From NCBI GenBank assembly GCA_020053795.1, contig JAGVMN010000035.1, positions 1 through 51,306 on the forward strand: a stretch of DNA of 51,306 bases, given 5' to 3'. Shown here in pieces: positions 28,285 to 35,293 of this stretch (the first letter of the stretch is position 1; each line of letters opens with the position of its first letter). The position numbers were made by a program, and so were the translations under genes. The DNA is from Bacteroidia bacterium. Its GTDB lineage: Bacteria; Bacteroidota; Bacteroidia; NS11-12g; UBA9320. Under the pieces are notes generated by a model. That model saw nothing but the letters and a program-made list of their open reading frames with translations, searched no databases and was not told where the DNA came from.

Positions 28285-29502
28285 ATGAAATTGAAGAAGA
28301 TGATTATGGCATTGATGATTTCGTTGCCTTTTCCGTCAAAAGCAGGAACGGATGATTCACTTTGCCATGATGAGGATTTGGATCGCCTTGTCAAAATTGA
28401 TTCAATTACCGGAAAGCTTTCGGGTCAGAGTAAAGTTCTGGTGGCTGAGAATATCTATTCTTCGGAATTAGTGATCTTTGAAAACAATCAAATGCCAATA
28501 ACCGAGCAGGACTTTATGGAGCAGGTCAGGTTTCTGGAGTTTGAGATACCTATGGTGTACAATGAAGAAGTGAAAAGAATCATCAACTTTTTCGGTACAA
28601 CCTGGCAGACAAAATTCAAAGATGTCCTGACATACTCGCAATATTATTTTCCTATTTATGAAGAAATACTTGATAAGAACAACCTTCCTATTGAGTTGAA
28701 GTATTTGTCAGTGATAGAATCCGGACTAAACCCCAAGGCCGTTTCAAGTGCCGGGGCTACAGGCTTATGGCAGTTTATGCACTCCACCGGAAAATTTTTC
28801 GATCTCGAGATCAGTCACAGTGTGGATGAGAGACGCTCTATTGAAAAATCAACCGAGGCGGCCTGTCGTTATTTTAAAGAGATGTATGCTGTTTATAATG
28901 ATTGGTTCATGGTTATGGCTGCTTATAATTTTGGTCCGGGAAACCTCAATAAGGCCATCAGAAATTCGGGGGGTAAAAGAACCTTTTGGGAGGTATATTC
29001 ATTTCTTCCAAAGCAAACACAACATTATATCCCTTCTTTTATTGCGATGGCTTATCTGATGAATTTCTACGACTTCTACGGCATCACCCCATCCTTGCCG
29101 GGTAACTTTATTCCGGCCCAGTTAACGAAGGTGTCCTGCAATTCCCAATGCTCCTTTAAGGCTTTGACCATGGTATTGGATATTAGCAAAGATGAACTTT
29201 TGGCCTTTAATCCTGAGTTAAAGAACGGGGCCTTCCCTAAGGCTGAGGGTGCATATATGCTTTATCTGCCGGTACCCAAGGCCTACGAATATATAGAAAA
29301 GGAAGAGGCGATTGTCGAAATAAGTAAAGAACATAAAGATGATGTTTCGGTTTCTAAAAAGGAATATCATACCGTTAGGAGGGGTGAGTCACTTGGTTCA
29401 ATTTCGAAAAAATACCATTGCGGAATAAAGGAACTAAAGAAATGGAATAATTTGAGAAGTAATACTTTACAGCCTGGGCAAAAACTTTTGATACACAAAT
29501 AA
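28285..29502 (+). CDS. Lytic murein transglycosylase with LysM domain (MltD-like)
   Basis: 405 residues. A signal peptide is followed by a spacer. The SLT goose-lysozyme-like domain has the catalytic Glu145 in LSVIESGLNPKAVSSAGATG, then LWQFMHSTGK, AAYNFGPGNLNKAI and the TQHYIPSFIAMAYL ending. A single LysM module (YHTVRRGESLGSISKKYH, then NTLQPGQKLLIHK) at residues ~360-405 binds peptidoglycan. The enzyme cleaves the glycan strand to 1,6-anhydro products in the periplasm. It ends two bases before the DUF4837 gene, so coupling is likely, although a terminator-like hairpin lies in the start of that gene. Confidence 0.92.
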   Translation: MKLKKMIMALMISLPFPSKAGTDDSLCHDEDLDRLVKIDSITGKLSGQSKVLVAENIYSSELVIFENNQMPITEQDFMEQVRFLEFEIPMVYNEEVKRIINFFGTTWQTKFKDVLTYSQYYFPIYEEILDKNNLPIELKYLSVIESGLNPKAVSSAGATGLWQFMHSTGKFFDLEISHSVDERRSIEKSTEAACRYFKEMYAVYNDWFMVMAAYNFGPGNLNKAIRNSGGKRTFWEVYSFLPKQTQHYIPSFIAMAYLMNFYDFYGITPSLPGNFIPAQLTKVSCNSQCSFKALTMVLDISKDELLAFNPELKNGAFPKAEGAYMLYLPVPKAYEYIEKEEAIVEISKEHKDDVSVSKKEYHTVRRGESLGSISKKYHCGIKELKKWNNLRSNTLQPGQKLLIHK

Positions 29503-29504
29503 AG

Positions 29505-30575
29505 ATGCACTTGAAAATAAATATTATAAAAAGCAGCATTTTATTGTGCTGCTTTTTTTGTTTTCAGGCTTGTTCGTATTTTGAGTATGAGGTCAAGAAC
29601 GCTGCTCTTCCTGAGTCAGGTTGTGCGTTTGCAGAAATTGTACTTCTCAGTGACAAACAAACACTTGAAATTATCAGGCCGGGATTGGATTCGGCAATTG
29701 GAATAGAACAGGCCGGTCTATACCCCCCCGAAAGAATATTCAAAAAACGGGTAGCTAACGATTCTTACTTCAAAGGTTTTTTTCAGAAACATTGTCAGGT
29801 GATAATTTTACTCCATCAGGAAAACTGGCATCGCTTTAAAAATTTATTTGGTAAACAATCTTCAGAAACCATAGAGAAGAAACTGGCTGATACGAGCATT
29901 TGGTATTTTACGACAAATGACGTTTGGTCTAAACCGCAAACTGTTCATTTTGTGATAGCAAAGAATGCCACAAAATTGAATCGAATACTTTTGGACAAGG
30001 CATCAAACCTCAGAGATAAGGCCTTTCAAACTGAAATTACTATTGGCAAAGACAAGATGTTTCGCGGCATCGCTCATAAAGATACCTTTTACAAAAAAAT
30101 GCTGTCAGGGCGTGGTTTTGCAATTCACAAGGCTCCTTCTTACAGAATAGCTGCGGAAAAGGAAGATTTTATCTGGCTCAGAAAAAGCACGCAAAAATGC
30201 AATTATGAACTCGTAATTACTGAAGAACCCTTTTCAAACGATAACCAGTTTAAAAGTGATTACATTATCAACCGGCGAAACCAAATAGGTAAGAAATATA
30301 TCCATGGCGAAGATAGTTCCTATATGGGAACGGATTTTCATGTCAAACCGGTATCTGCTGTTAATGAGTTCAACGGCATGTATTGCATTGAAACAAGGGG
30401 TTGGTGGAAACTGATGAACGATTGGATGGGGGGACCTTTCGTCGTTTACACCATTTTCGATGGGAAGCACAATCGGGTGATAACACTCGAAGGGAATGTG
30501 TATGCTCCGCATGAAGAAAAGGTGGAACGACTTCGGGAATTGGAAGTCATTCTTCATTCATTGGTTGTAAAATGA
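29505..30575 (+). CDS. DUF4837-type lipoprotein
   Basis: 356 residues with a lipoprotein signal (lipobox FQAC, Cys23). The mature part matches the pattern of DUF4837: EIVLLSDKQ at the start, AGLYPPERIFKKRVAND, RHQ-like HCQVIILLHQENW, and the C-terminal blocks TDFHVKPVSAVNEFNGMYCIETRGWWKLMNDWMGGPFV and RVITLEGNVYAPHEEKVERLRELE. These proteins are anchored to the envelope in Bacteroidota; function unknown. It starts two bases after the transglycosylase stop and overlaps purN by four bases, so the three genes form an operon. A terminator-like hairpin covers codons ~9-18. Confidence 0.85.
   Translation: MHLKINIIKSSILLCCFFCFQACSYFEYEVKNAALPESGCAFAEIVLLSDKQTLEIIRPGLDSAIGIEQAGLYPPERIFKKRVANDSYFKGFFQKHCQVIILLHQENWHRFKNLFGKQSSETIEKKLADTSIWYFTTNDVWSKPQTVHFVIAKNATKLNRILLDKASNLRDKAFQTEITIGKDKMFRGIAHKDTFYKKMLSGRGFAIHKAPSYRIAAEKEDFIWLRKSTQKCNYELVITEEPFSNDNQFKSDYIINRRNQIGKKYIHGEDSSYMGTDFHVKPVSAVNEFNGMYCIETRGWWKLMNDWMGGPFVVYTIFDGKHNRVITLEGNVYAPHEEKVERLRELEVILHSLVVK
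29528..29559 (+). terminator. Terminator-like hairpin inside the start of the DUF4837 gene
   Basis: Arms AGCAGCA (29532-29538) and TGCTGCT (29547-29553) with an 8-nt loop and a seven-T run at 29553-29559, flanked by a matching A-run. It lies 30 nt after the transglycosylase stop, but is inside the DUF4837 reading frame, coding part of the signal peptide. Confidence 0.6.
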
Positions 30576-31135
30576 ACAGACTTGCAGTTTTTGCTTCGGG
30601 TTATGGTTCTAACGCCATGAACCTTTATCATTACTTCGAAGGCCATCAGAGCATTTCTCCGGAATTGATTGTAACCGACAACCCAAATGCAGGCGTAATT
30701 GAAAAGGCTAAAGACTTGGGGATTCCATGTGCCATTGTCCCAAAGGGAGATTTGGAAACAGACAAGTTCACCGACCTGATGGAAGATTATAACATTGATG
30801 CCATTATTCTGGCGGGCTTTTTAAAACTGATTCCTTTAAACCTTTTAAAAAAATACCCTGAGCGGATAGTGAATATACATCCCGCACTTCTACCTGATTT
30901 TGGGGGAAAGGGCATGTATGGTATGCGGGTTCACCAAGCGGTTATCTCATCAAAGGCAAAGTACAGCGGCATTACCATACACCTGGTCAATGAGCATTAC
31001 GACAAAGGGAAAATTCTATTTCAGAAAACCCTGTTGATTGATGCCTTGGAAACACCCGAGACACTGGCCTCAAAGATTCATGAGTTGGAATATCGCTGGT
31101 ATCCCGTGGTGGTAGAGGAATGGCTTAGTGATTAG
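30572..31135 (+). CDS. purN: Phosphoribosylglycinamide formyltransferase
   Basis: 187 residues, the usual PurN length. It transfers a formyl group from 10-formyl-THF to GAR, the third step of purine synthesis. The phosphate-binding SGYGSN (residues 9-14), the catalytic triad Asn101, His103 and Asp144 (VNIHPALLPDFGGKG and HYDKGKILF), and the YGMRVHQAVI substrate segment are present. It overlaps the DUF4837 gene by four bases (ATGA), showing translational coupling. Confidence 0.96.
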   Translation: MNRLAVFASGYGSNAMNLYHYFEGHQSISPELIVTDNPNAGVIEKAKDLGIPCAIVPKGDLETDKFTDLMEDYNIDAIILAGFLKLIPLNLLKKYPERIVNIHPALLPDFGGKGMYGMRVHQAVISSKAKYSGITIHLVNEHYDKGKILFQKTLLIDALETPETLASKIHELEYRWYPVVVEEWLSD

Positions 31136-31185
31136 GTGATGCCAAATGATTTAATGAGCTTGATTATAGTAATGCAGCATGCGTA

Positions 31186-31509
31186 ATGAAGGATGTATTG
31201 AAGAATATTAGAAGTTCTTTAATCCGAATTATTCTTGCTTTTCTTTATGAATTGAGAACCTATGTTTTTATCTTGGTGGGGATTTTTTTAGTATTCAGTA
31301 TGATACATTCAATTGCGGGTCTTTTCAATCATGAATTTCTTGGCATCTACAAAAACTGTGATATTGATATTCTGTTGAAGGGAACTCACAGAACTCTTTG
31401 CTCAATTAGAAATGAACCATGGTTTAAATATGGTTCACCAATTGTCTTTTCTGTCAGTTTGTTTCTTCACCTGAAATATGTTATGATCGCCTTTAAAAGT
31501 AAGAATTAA
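31186..31509 (+). CDS. Small membrane protein, unknown
   Basis: 107 residues with two hydrophobic stretches (residues ~24-47 and ~85-102) around a soluble loop with two Cys. I do not recognise it. It follows purN by 50 bp in the same direction and has no clear promoter box. Confidence 0.45.
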   Translation: MKDVLKNIRSSLIRIILAFLYELRTYVFILVGIFLVFSMIHSIAGLFNHEFLGIYKNCDIDILLKGTHRTLCSIRNEPWFKYGSPIVFSVSLFLHLKYVMIAFKSKN

Positions 31510-31590
31510 ATCCTTCGATTTTAGTTACCTCAAATTGGTTGTGATTGCACTGACAACCAGAACGACATCAAATGGCCTCGATTTTTCAAG

Positions 31591-31621
31591 TTGTAATTTA
31601 AACCGCAGTCCTCTAATTTTG
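31591..31621 (+). promoter_or_regulatory. -33/-7 promoter ending 4 nt before a start codon
   Basis: TTG at 31591-31593 and TAATTTTG at 31614-31621 are separated by 20 nt, the ideal Bacteroidota -33/-7 spacing. The -7 box is followed by ATTC and the ATG at 31626, predicting a leaderless transcript. Confidence 0.6.
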
Positions 31622-31625
31622 ATTC

Positions 31626-32330
31626 ATGAAAACTTTTGAACTGACCTGCCTGAGGATGTATTCCCTTTACCTCGTATTTCTTGGGGTACCAATTCTATTG
31701 ATGGCTTTCATGGGTTACATTTTTCTTACGTTCAGAGATTTGCCCGATTGGGCCATTATTACGATCATTATCCTGATTATCACCTATGTCATCATCATAG
31801 TTCTTTACCTGCTCAAGAAAGTCAGCAAAATACCCTGCAAGGTTTCTTTGGACGACCAAGGCATCAAAATTGAATTGCTCAGTCGGTCAATTTTTTTCCC
31901 GGGAAAAGTGTTCGAATCTTCATGGTCAGGTATCAGCGAAGTAGGTTCCAGTTATGAGCCACAAAGGCAAAATCGTTTCTACAAGGTCTCATTCAGCCGA
32001 CCCTCTATCACGATCTATATAGACCACACCCAAAAACTCGAAGACCCTGATGAAGAAACAGAATTTGGCAGATTATTGATGGGTTATGTCGCACTGGCCA
32101 ATCAAAATCTGGCAGACGGTTCAGCCCAACGAATTGACACCCGAAATTTCTACCAAAGCGGCTGGGCCAGAAATGTTACAATATTTGTATGGATTATTAT
32201 GGCGGGGTTGTTCGTTTTCAAAATCATCTATCCGGATACAATAGAATTTTGGCGTATCGCACAGTTCAGTATTGTCGCAGGTATTTGGTTGCTCGCTTAT
32301 CGAATGAATAACAGGAAGAAAAAGACATGA
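31626..32330 (+). CDS. Membrane protein with two N-terminal and two C-terminal helices, unknown
   Basis: 234 residues. Two helices (about 15-36 and 41-63) are followed by a soluble stretch of roughly 110 residues with beta-strand patterns (KVSLDDQGIKIEL, ISEVGSSYEP, YKVSFSRPSITIYID) that could be a PH-like fold, and two more helices at about 182-200 and 208-225. The tail is basic (NNRKKKT). I do not recognise the family. It has a well-formed promoter directly before its ATG and stands apart from purN. Confidence 0.6.
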   Translation: MKTFELTCLRMYSLYLVFLGVPILLMAFMGYIFLTFRDLPDWAIITIIILIITYVIIIVLYLLKKVSKIPCKVSLDDQGIKIELLSRSIFFPGKVFESSWSGISEVGSSYEPQRQNRFYKVSFSRPSITIYIDHTQKLEDPDEETEFGRLLMGYVALANQNLADGSAQRIDTRNFYQSGWARNVTIFVWIIMAGLFVFKIIYPDTIEFWRIAQFSIVAGIWLLAYRMNNRKKKT

Positions 32331-32543
32331 TTCTCAATATCAACTTTTTCGAGTGATGCCTTCGAATGCACGGTAAACGAAAATTATTTTTAAGTAATTT
32401 TAAAAGTTAGTCTTTGTCCCTTCCTGCATTAAGCTTTCTGATTTCAAAATTCAACACATTTATCAGTAAATATTGGTACAAGGGAAACCATTTCATTAGC
32501 CCTGTCCAACGAAAAGGGATGTTTAGGCTTTATAGATGTTTTT

Positions 32544-32912
32544 ATGTTCGAAGGCCTGAAACTCTGGTTTTTGGGTGTCGCCTGGCTGGTGAAGGGCGAT
32601 ATGTTGGAAATAGTATTATCGGATTTGTTGCTGATCGAATCTGTTGGTGATTACATCAAAGCCTATCATCTTGATAAGGGCAGAGTAACCGGCATTCTTA
32701 TAAGGAGCACTTTAAAACGAATCGAATCGCAACTGAAAGTACACCTTTGTTTGGTAAAATGCCATCGGGCATTTTTTGTGAATATCAAGCACATTGAACA
32801 AGTAAAAGGGAATTCACAGGGACTGAAACTAATGATTGCCGGTATTGACTTTGAAATTCCGGTATCGCGAAATTATTCCGTGGAATTAAAAGAGCAGATG
32901 CACGCCTACTGA
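32544..32912 (+). CDS. LytTR DNA-binding domain protein, possibly 5'-truncated
   Basis: 122 residues; residues ~20-122 are a LytTR domain (LLLIESVGDYIKAYHLDKGR, RSTLKRIESQL, LVKCHRAFFVNIKHIEQVKGNSQGLKL, FEIPVSRNY), which binds DNA in LytR/AgrA-type regulators. There is no receiver or membrane-sensor domain; the ~20 residues before it (MFEGLKLWFLGVAW) do not look like the usual linker. A shorter start at ATG 32601 (MLEIVLSDLLLIES) would leave only the DNA-binding domain. The frame upstream of 32544 is open to 32442 without a convincing start, so loss of an N-terminal domain is possible. The target genes are unknown. Confidence 0.75.
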   Translation: MFEGLKLWFLGVAWLVKGDMLEIVLSDLLLIESVGDYIKAYHLDKGRVTGILIRSTLKRIESQLKVHLCLVKCHRAFFVNIKHIEQVKGNSQGLKLMIAGIDFEIPVSRNYSVELKEQMHAY

Positions 32913-33019
32913 GGCGAGCCCATTTGTCCCAGATTTCTGCTTTTCATCCCACTACCTTGCATTTCATCACAAAAAGCTGTCATATATCCCAAAGGTTTTA
33001 CCCGGAACAAATGCCGTTT

Positions 33020-33027
33020 TAGGTTTG
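33020..33027 (+). promoter_or_regulatory. -7 box for the gene at 33070
   Basis: TAGGTTTG fits TAnnTTTG and leaves a leader of about 40 nt before the ATG at 33070. Confidence 0.45.
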
Positions 33028-33069
33028 CCCCCGACATTCACCTAATTTCAAAACTTAAAACTCAAAAAA

Positions 33070-34248
33070 ATGAAAAACAAAATGATCCTTTTAACAGCTT
33101 TGGTTCTTCTATTAACCGGAATCACTCTTAATGGCACCTTCGGAAATCTTTTCAGTGCCGGAACATTTAGTTTCAACTATTTTGCTTCAGGAGATTATGC
33201 GGCAGGTGTTTTTGCGGCAGGAAAATTTTCTATCGGGATTTTCTCTATTGGAATTTTTTCAATGGGGATATTCTCCATCGGTATTTTTAATCTTGGGATT
33301 TACGCAATTGGGATTTTCATTTTTGCAAGGCATAAAAGATTGCCGGAATTGTTGCATGCTGTTTCGACGAAACCAATTCTAATGAAGCCATTAATTGTTC
33401 TGTTAATTGTTTTGGCAGGACTTTCCCCAAAAGCCCTGTCCCAAATTCCAAACAGCGGATTTGAACTATGGTCCGATAAAGGTGCTTATATGGACCCCGC
33501 CGGATTTGCCACGCCAAACTCCCTCACAACGGGAACGCGTTACCCTGTATCCAGATCGGCTGATCATTTTCCGGCTTCTGTCGGGAATTATTCCATTAAA
33601 TTAGAAAGCAATCCGACCGAGAATCTATTTGGCATAGCACTTCAGAATAACCAAAACTCAATGTTCGCCGGAAGTCTCCCGGCTTTCCCTGTGTCCGGGC
33701 ATCCGACAAGCCTGACCGGATATTATAGATACTTGCCTCAAAACGGTGATACCATGATTATTCTGATACAACTATTCAATAACGGATCAACAGTTTCTGT
33801 GGGAACCTTTATTTCAACGGACACCGTATCTGACTGGAAGTCATTCAGTATTCCTTTTCAAAACTATTTAACTGCAGACAGTGCATCCATTATTCTTTCA
33901 TCCTACTATGCTTTTGGGTCGCCACCATCTTATGTTCCCCAAGGCAACTCTGTGCTCTTTGTCGATAATCTGAATTTAAATAATCTCATAACATCGGTTT
34001 CTGACCGGATAACCTTGAATGAAATTTTGACCTTATTTCCAAATCCGGCATCAGACTTCGTGCATATTAATTCTGTCAAACCTGTTTCATTGGAAATTTA
34101 TGGCTTTACAGGACAGTTGGTTTTTAGAAACCAAAACAAGTCAACGGAACATCGGCAAAATGTTTCAGAATGGTCAGCAGGGCTTTATTTCATAAGGCTG
34201 AGAAGCGAAACCGAAGCGATCAATCAAACACTGATTATTCGCCGTTAA
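33070..34248 (+). CDS. Fused protein: GxF-type repeats, then T9SS type A secreted domain
   Basis: 392 residues in one frame. Residues ~24-83 are pentapeptide-like repeats rich in Gly, Ile and Phe (SIGIF-SIGIF-SMGIF and so on) after a hydrophobic N-terminus. At residue 105 a second signal peptide begins (MKPLIVLLIVLAGLSPKALSQ), followed by IPNSGFELWSDKG, a beta-sandwich domain of ~200 residues, and a T9SS type A sorting tail (LTLFPNPASDFVHINSV, GLYFIRLRS). The ATG at 33382 would give a normal 288-residue T9SS cargo by itself. Either one fused protein, or two overlapping products, is possible. The repeat part by itself resembles small membrane proteins of unknown role. Confidence 0.75.
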   Translation: MKNKMILLTALVLLLTGITLNGTFGNLFSAGTFSFNYFASGDYAAGVFAAGKFSIGIFSIGIFSMGIFSIGIFNLGIYAIGIFIFARHKRLPELLHAVSTKPILMKPLIVLLIVLAGLSPKALSQIPNSGFELWSDKGAYMDPAGFATPNSLTTGTRYPVSRSADHFPASVGNYSIKLESNPTENLFGIALQNNQNSMFAGSLPAFPVSGHPTSLTGYYRYLPQNGDTMIILIQLFNNGSTVSVGTFISTDTVSDWKSFSIPFQNYLTADSASIILSSYYAFGSPPSYVPQGNSVLFVDNLNLNNLITSVSDRITLNEILTLFPNPASDFVHINSVKPVSLEIYGFTGQLVFRNQNKSTEHRQNVSEWSAGLYFIRLRSETEAINQTLIIRR

Positions 34249-34345
34249 CCTGCAACTTGTTTTTCAATATATTTTTTGAAAAATTGGAACCATGTGGAAA
34301 TAAATTAACCCGATTATATTTCTGTAAAAAATCGGAAGACGATAT

Positions 34346-34981
34346 TTGAGACTTGTTAATAATGTTATTGGCAGATTGAAAGATCATTTCCAGATAAGAC
34401 TGATTAATTCAACAACCGATGCCGGAGCAGTTCTCGAAGTTTACAAACCCTATATCCTCAATACATCTATTACTTTCGAGTACGAGGTACCTACTATTAA
34501 AGAATTTGAAGAAAGGATAAAAACGATTACGGCAGAATTTCCATGGCTGGTTTGCCGGCAATATGACAAAATCGTCGGTTATGCATACGGCTCTAGACAT
34601 CGGTATCGAACGGCCTACAACTGGTCAGCCGAATCAACGATTTATATGAGATCAGATTTTCATAGAAAGGGGATTGGAAAGATATTGTACAATACCCTAT
34701 TTTCTCTTTTGAGACTTCAGGGCTATATCAATGTTTATACGGGTGTTGGCCTTCCGAATATAAAGAGCGAAAGTTTTCATGAGTCCATGGGATTTGAACA
34801 AATTGGCTGCTTCACCAAAATTGGCTATAAAATGGGGAATTGGCACGATGTAAAATGGTATCAAAAGCATTTGTCGGAACACATCAGTGATCCCCCAACG
34901 CCTAAATTAACGGCTGACCTGACATCTGATTCTATGTTTCAACCAATCATGACAAAAGCAAACTGTGACTTGAATGTCTGA
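34346..34981 (+). CDS. GNAT acetyltransferase, PAT/YncA-like
   Basis: 211 residues from TTG 34346; no ATG lies before the conserved N-terminus, and TTG 34376 is an alternative. The domain begins IRLINSTTDAGAVLEVYKPYI and has the acetyl-CoA loop RSDFHRKGIGKILYN, then GVGLPNIKSESFHESMGFEQIG and KIGYKMGNWHDVKWYQK, as in phosphinothricin-type N-acyltransferases. These acetylate amino acid analogues; the substrate is unknown. The ~30 C-terminal residues after EHISDPPTP are unlike the family. It is followed directly by a decayed DUF1801 gene. Confidence 0.8.
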   Translation: MRLVNNVIGRLKDHFQIRLINSTTDAGAVLEVYKPYILNTSITFEYEVPTIKEFEERIKTITAEFPWLVCRQYDKIVGYAYGSRHRYRTAYNWSAESTIYMRSDFHRKGIGKILYNTLFSLLRLQGYINVYTGVGLPNIKSESFHESMGFEQIGCFTKIGYKMGNWHDVKWYQKHLSEHISDPPTPKLTADLTSDSMFQPIMTKANCDLNV

Positions 34982-34984
34982 TAA

Positions 34985-35230
34985 ATGCAGCTTACCATAA
35001 AAATCAAAGCATTTATGGCAGATGAGTACATCTCACTTTTCCCTGAACGAATCCGAAATCTTCTGTAACAAGTTCAGGCGACCATCCGCGAAAGTGCCAG
35101 CCATGCACAGTAAACCATCAGATATGGAATCCCGATCTTTAAGTTAAACGGCAATCATGTTCATTTTAAAGCTTTTAACCCGGCCCTGACAAGAACCATT
35201 GCTTTCAGTAATGAACCGGCAAATAATGAA
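34985..35230 (+). pseudogene. Decayed DUF1801 (YdhG-like) gene
   Basis: One frame from ATG 34985 reads MADEYISLFPERIRNLL, then stop (TAA), QVQATIRESASHAQ, then stop (TAA), TIRYGIPIFKLNGNHVHFKAF. This follows the DUF1801 pattern (VDEYISLFPE, LLQQVRATIRE, VISYGxPxFKLNGN, VHFAAF) codon by codon across both stops. The conserved C-terminal half is not recognisable after NP. The two stops and the missing end indicate a dead gene. DUF1801 genes often sit near acetyltransferases. Confidence 0.7.
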
Positions 35231-35293
35231 GTAAACAATAGATCAGGTGAATATGAAAAACCAGGGGCAAAAATTAATAAATGTCAGCTCATT

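Noticed and set aside
32414-32650. 78-codon plus-strand ORF overlapping the LytTR gene
   Set aside because: It is in another frame from the LytTR domain and shows no domain; probably a shadow or relic of lost upstream sequence.
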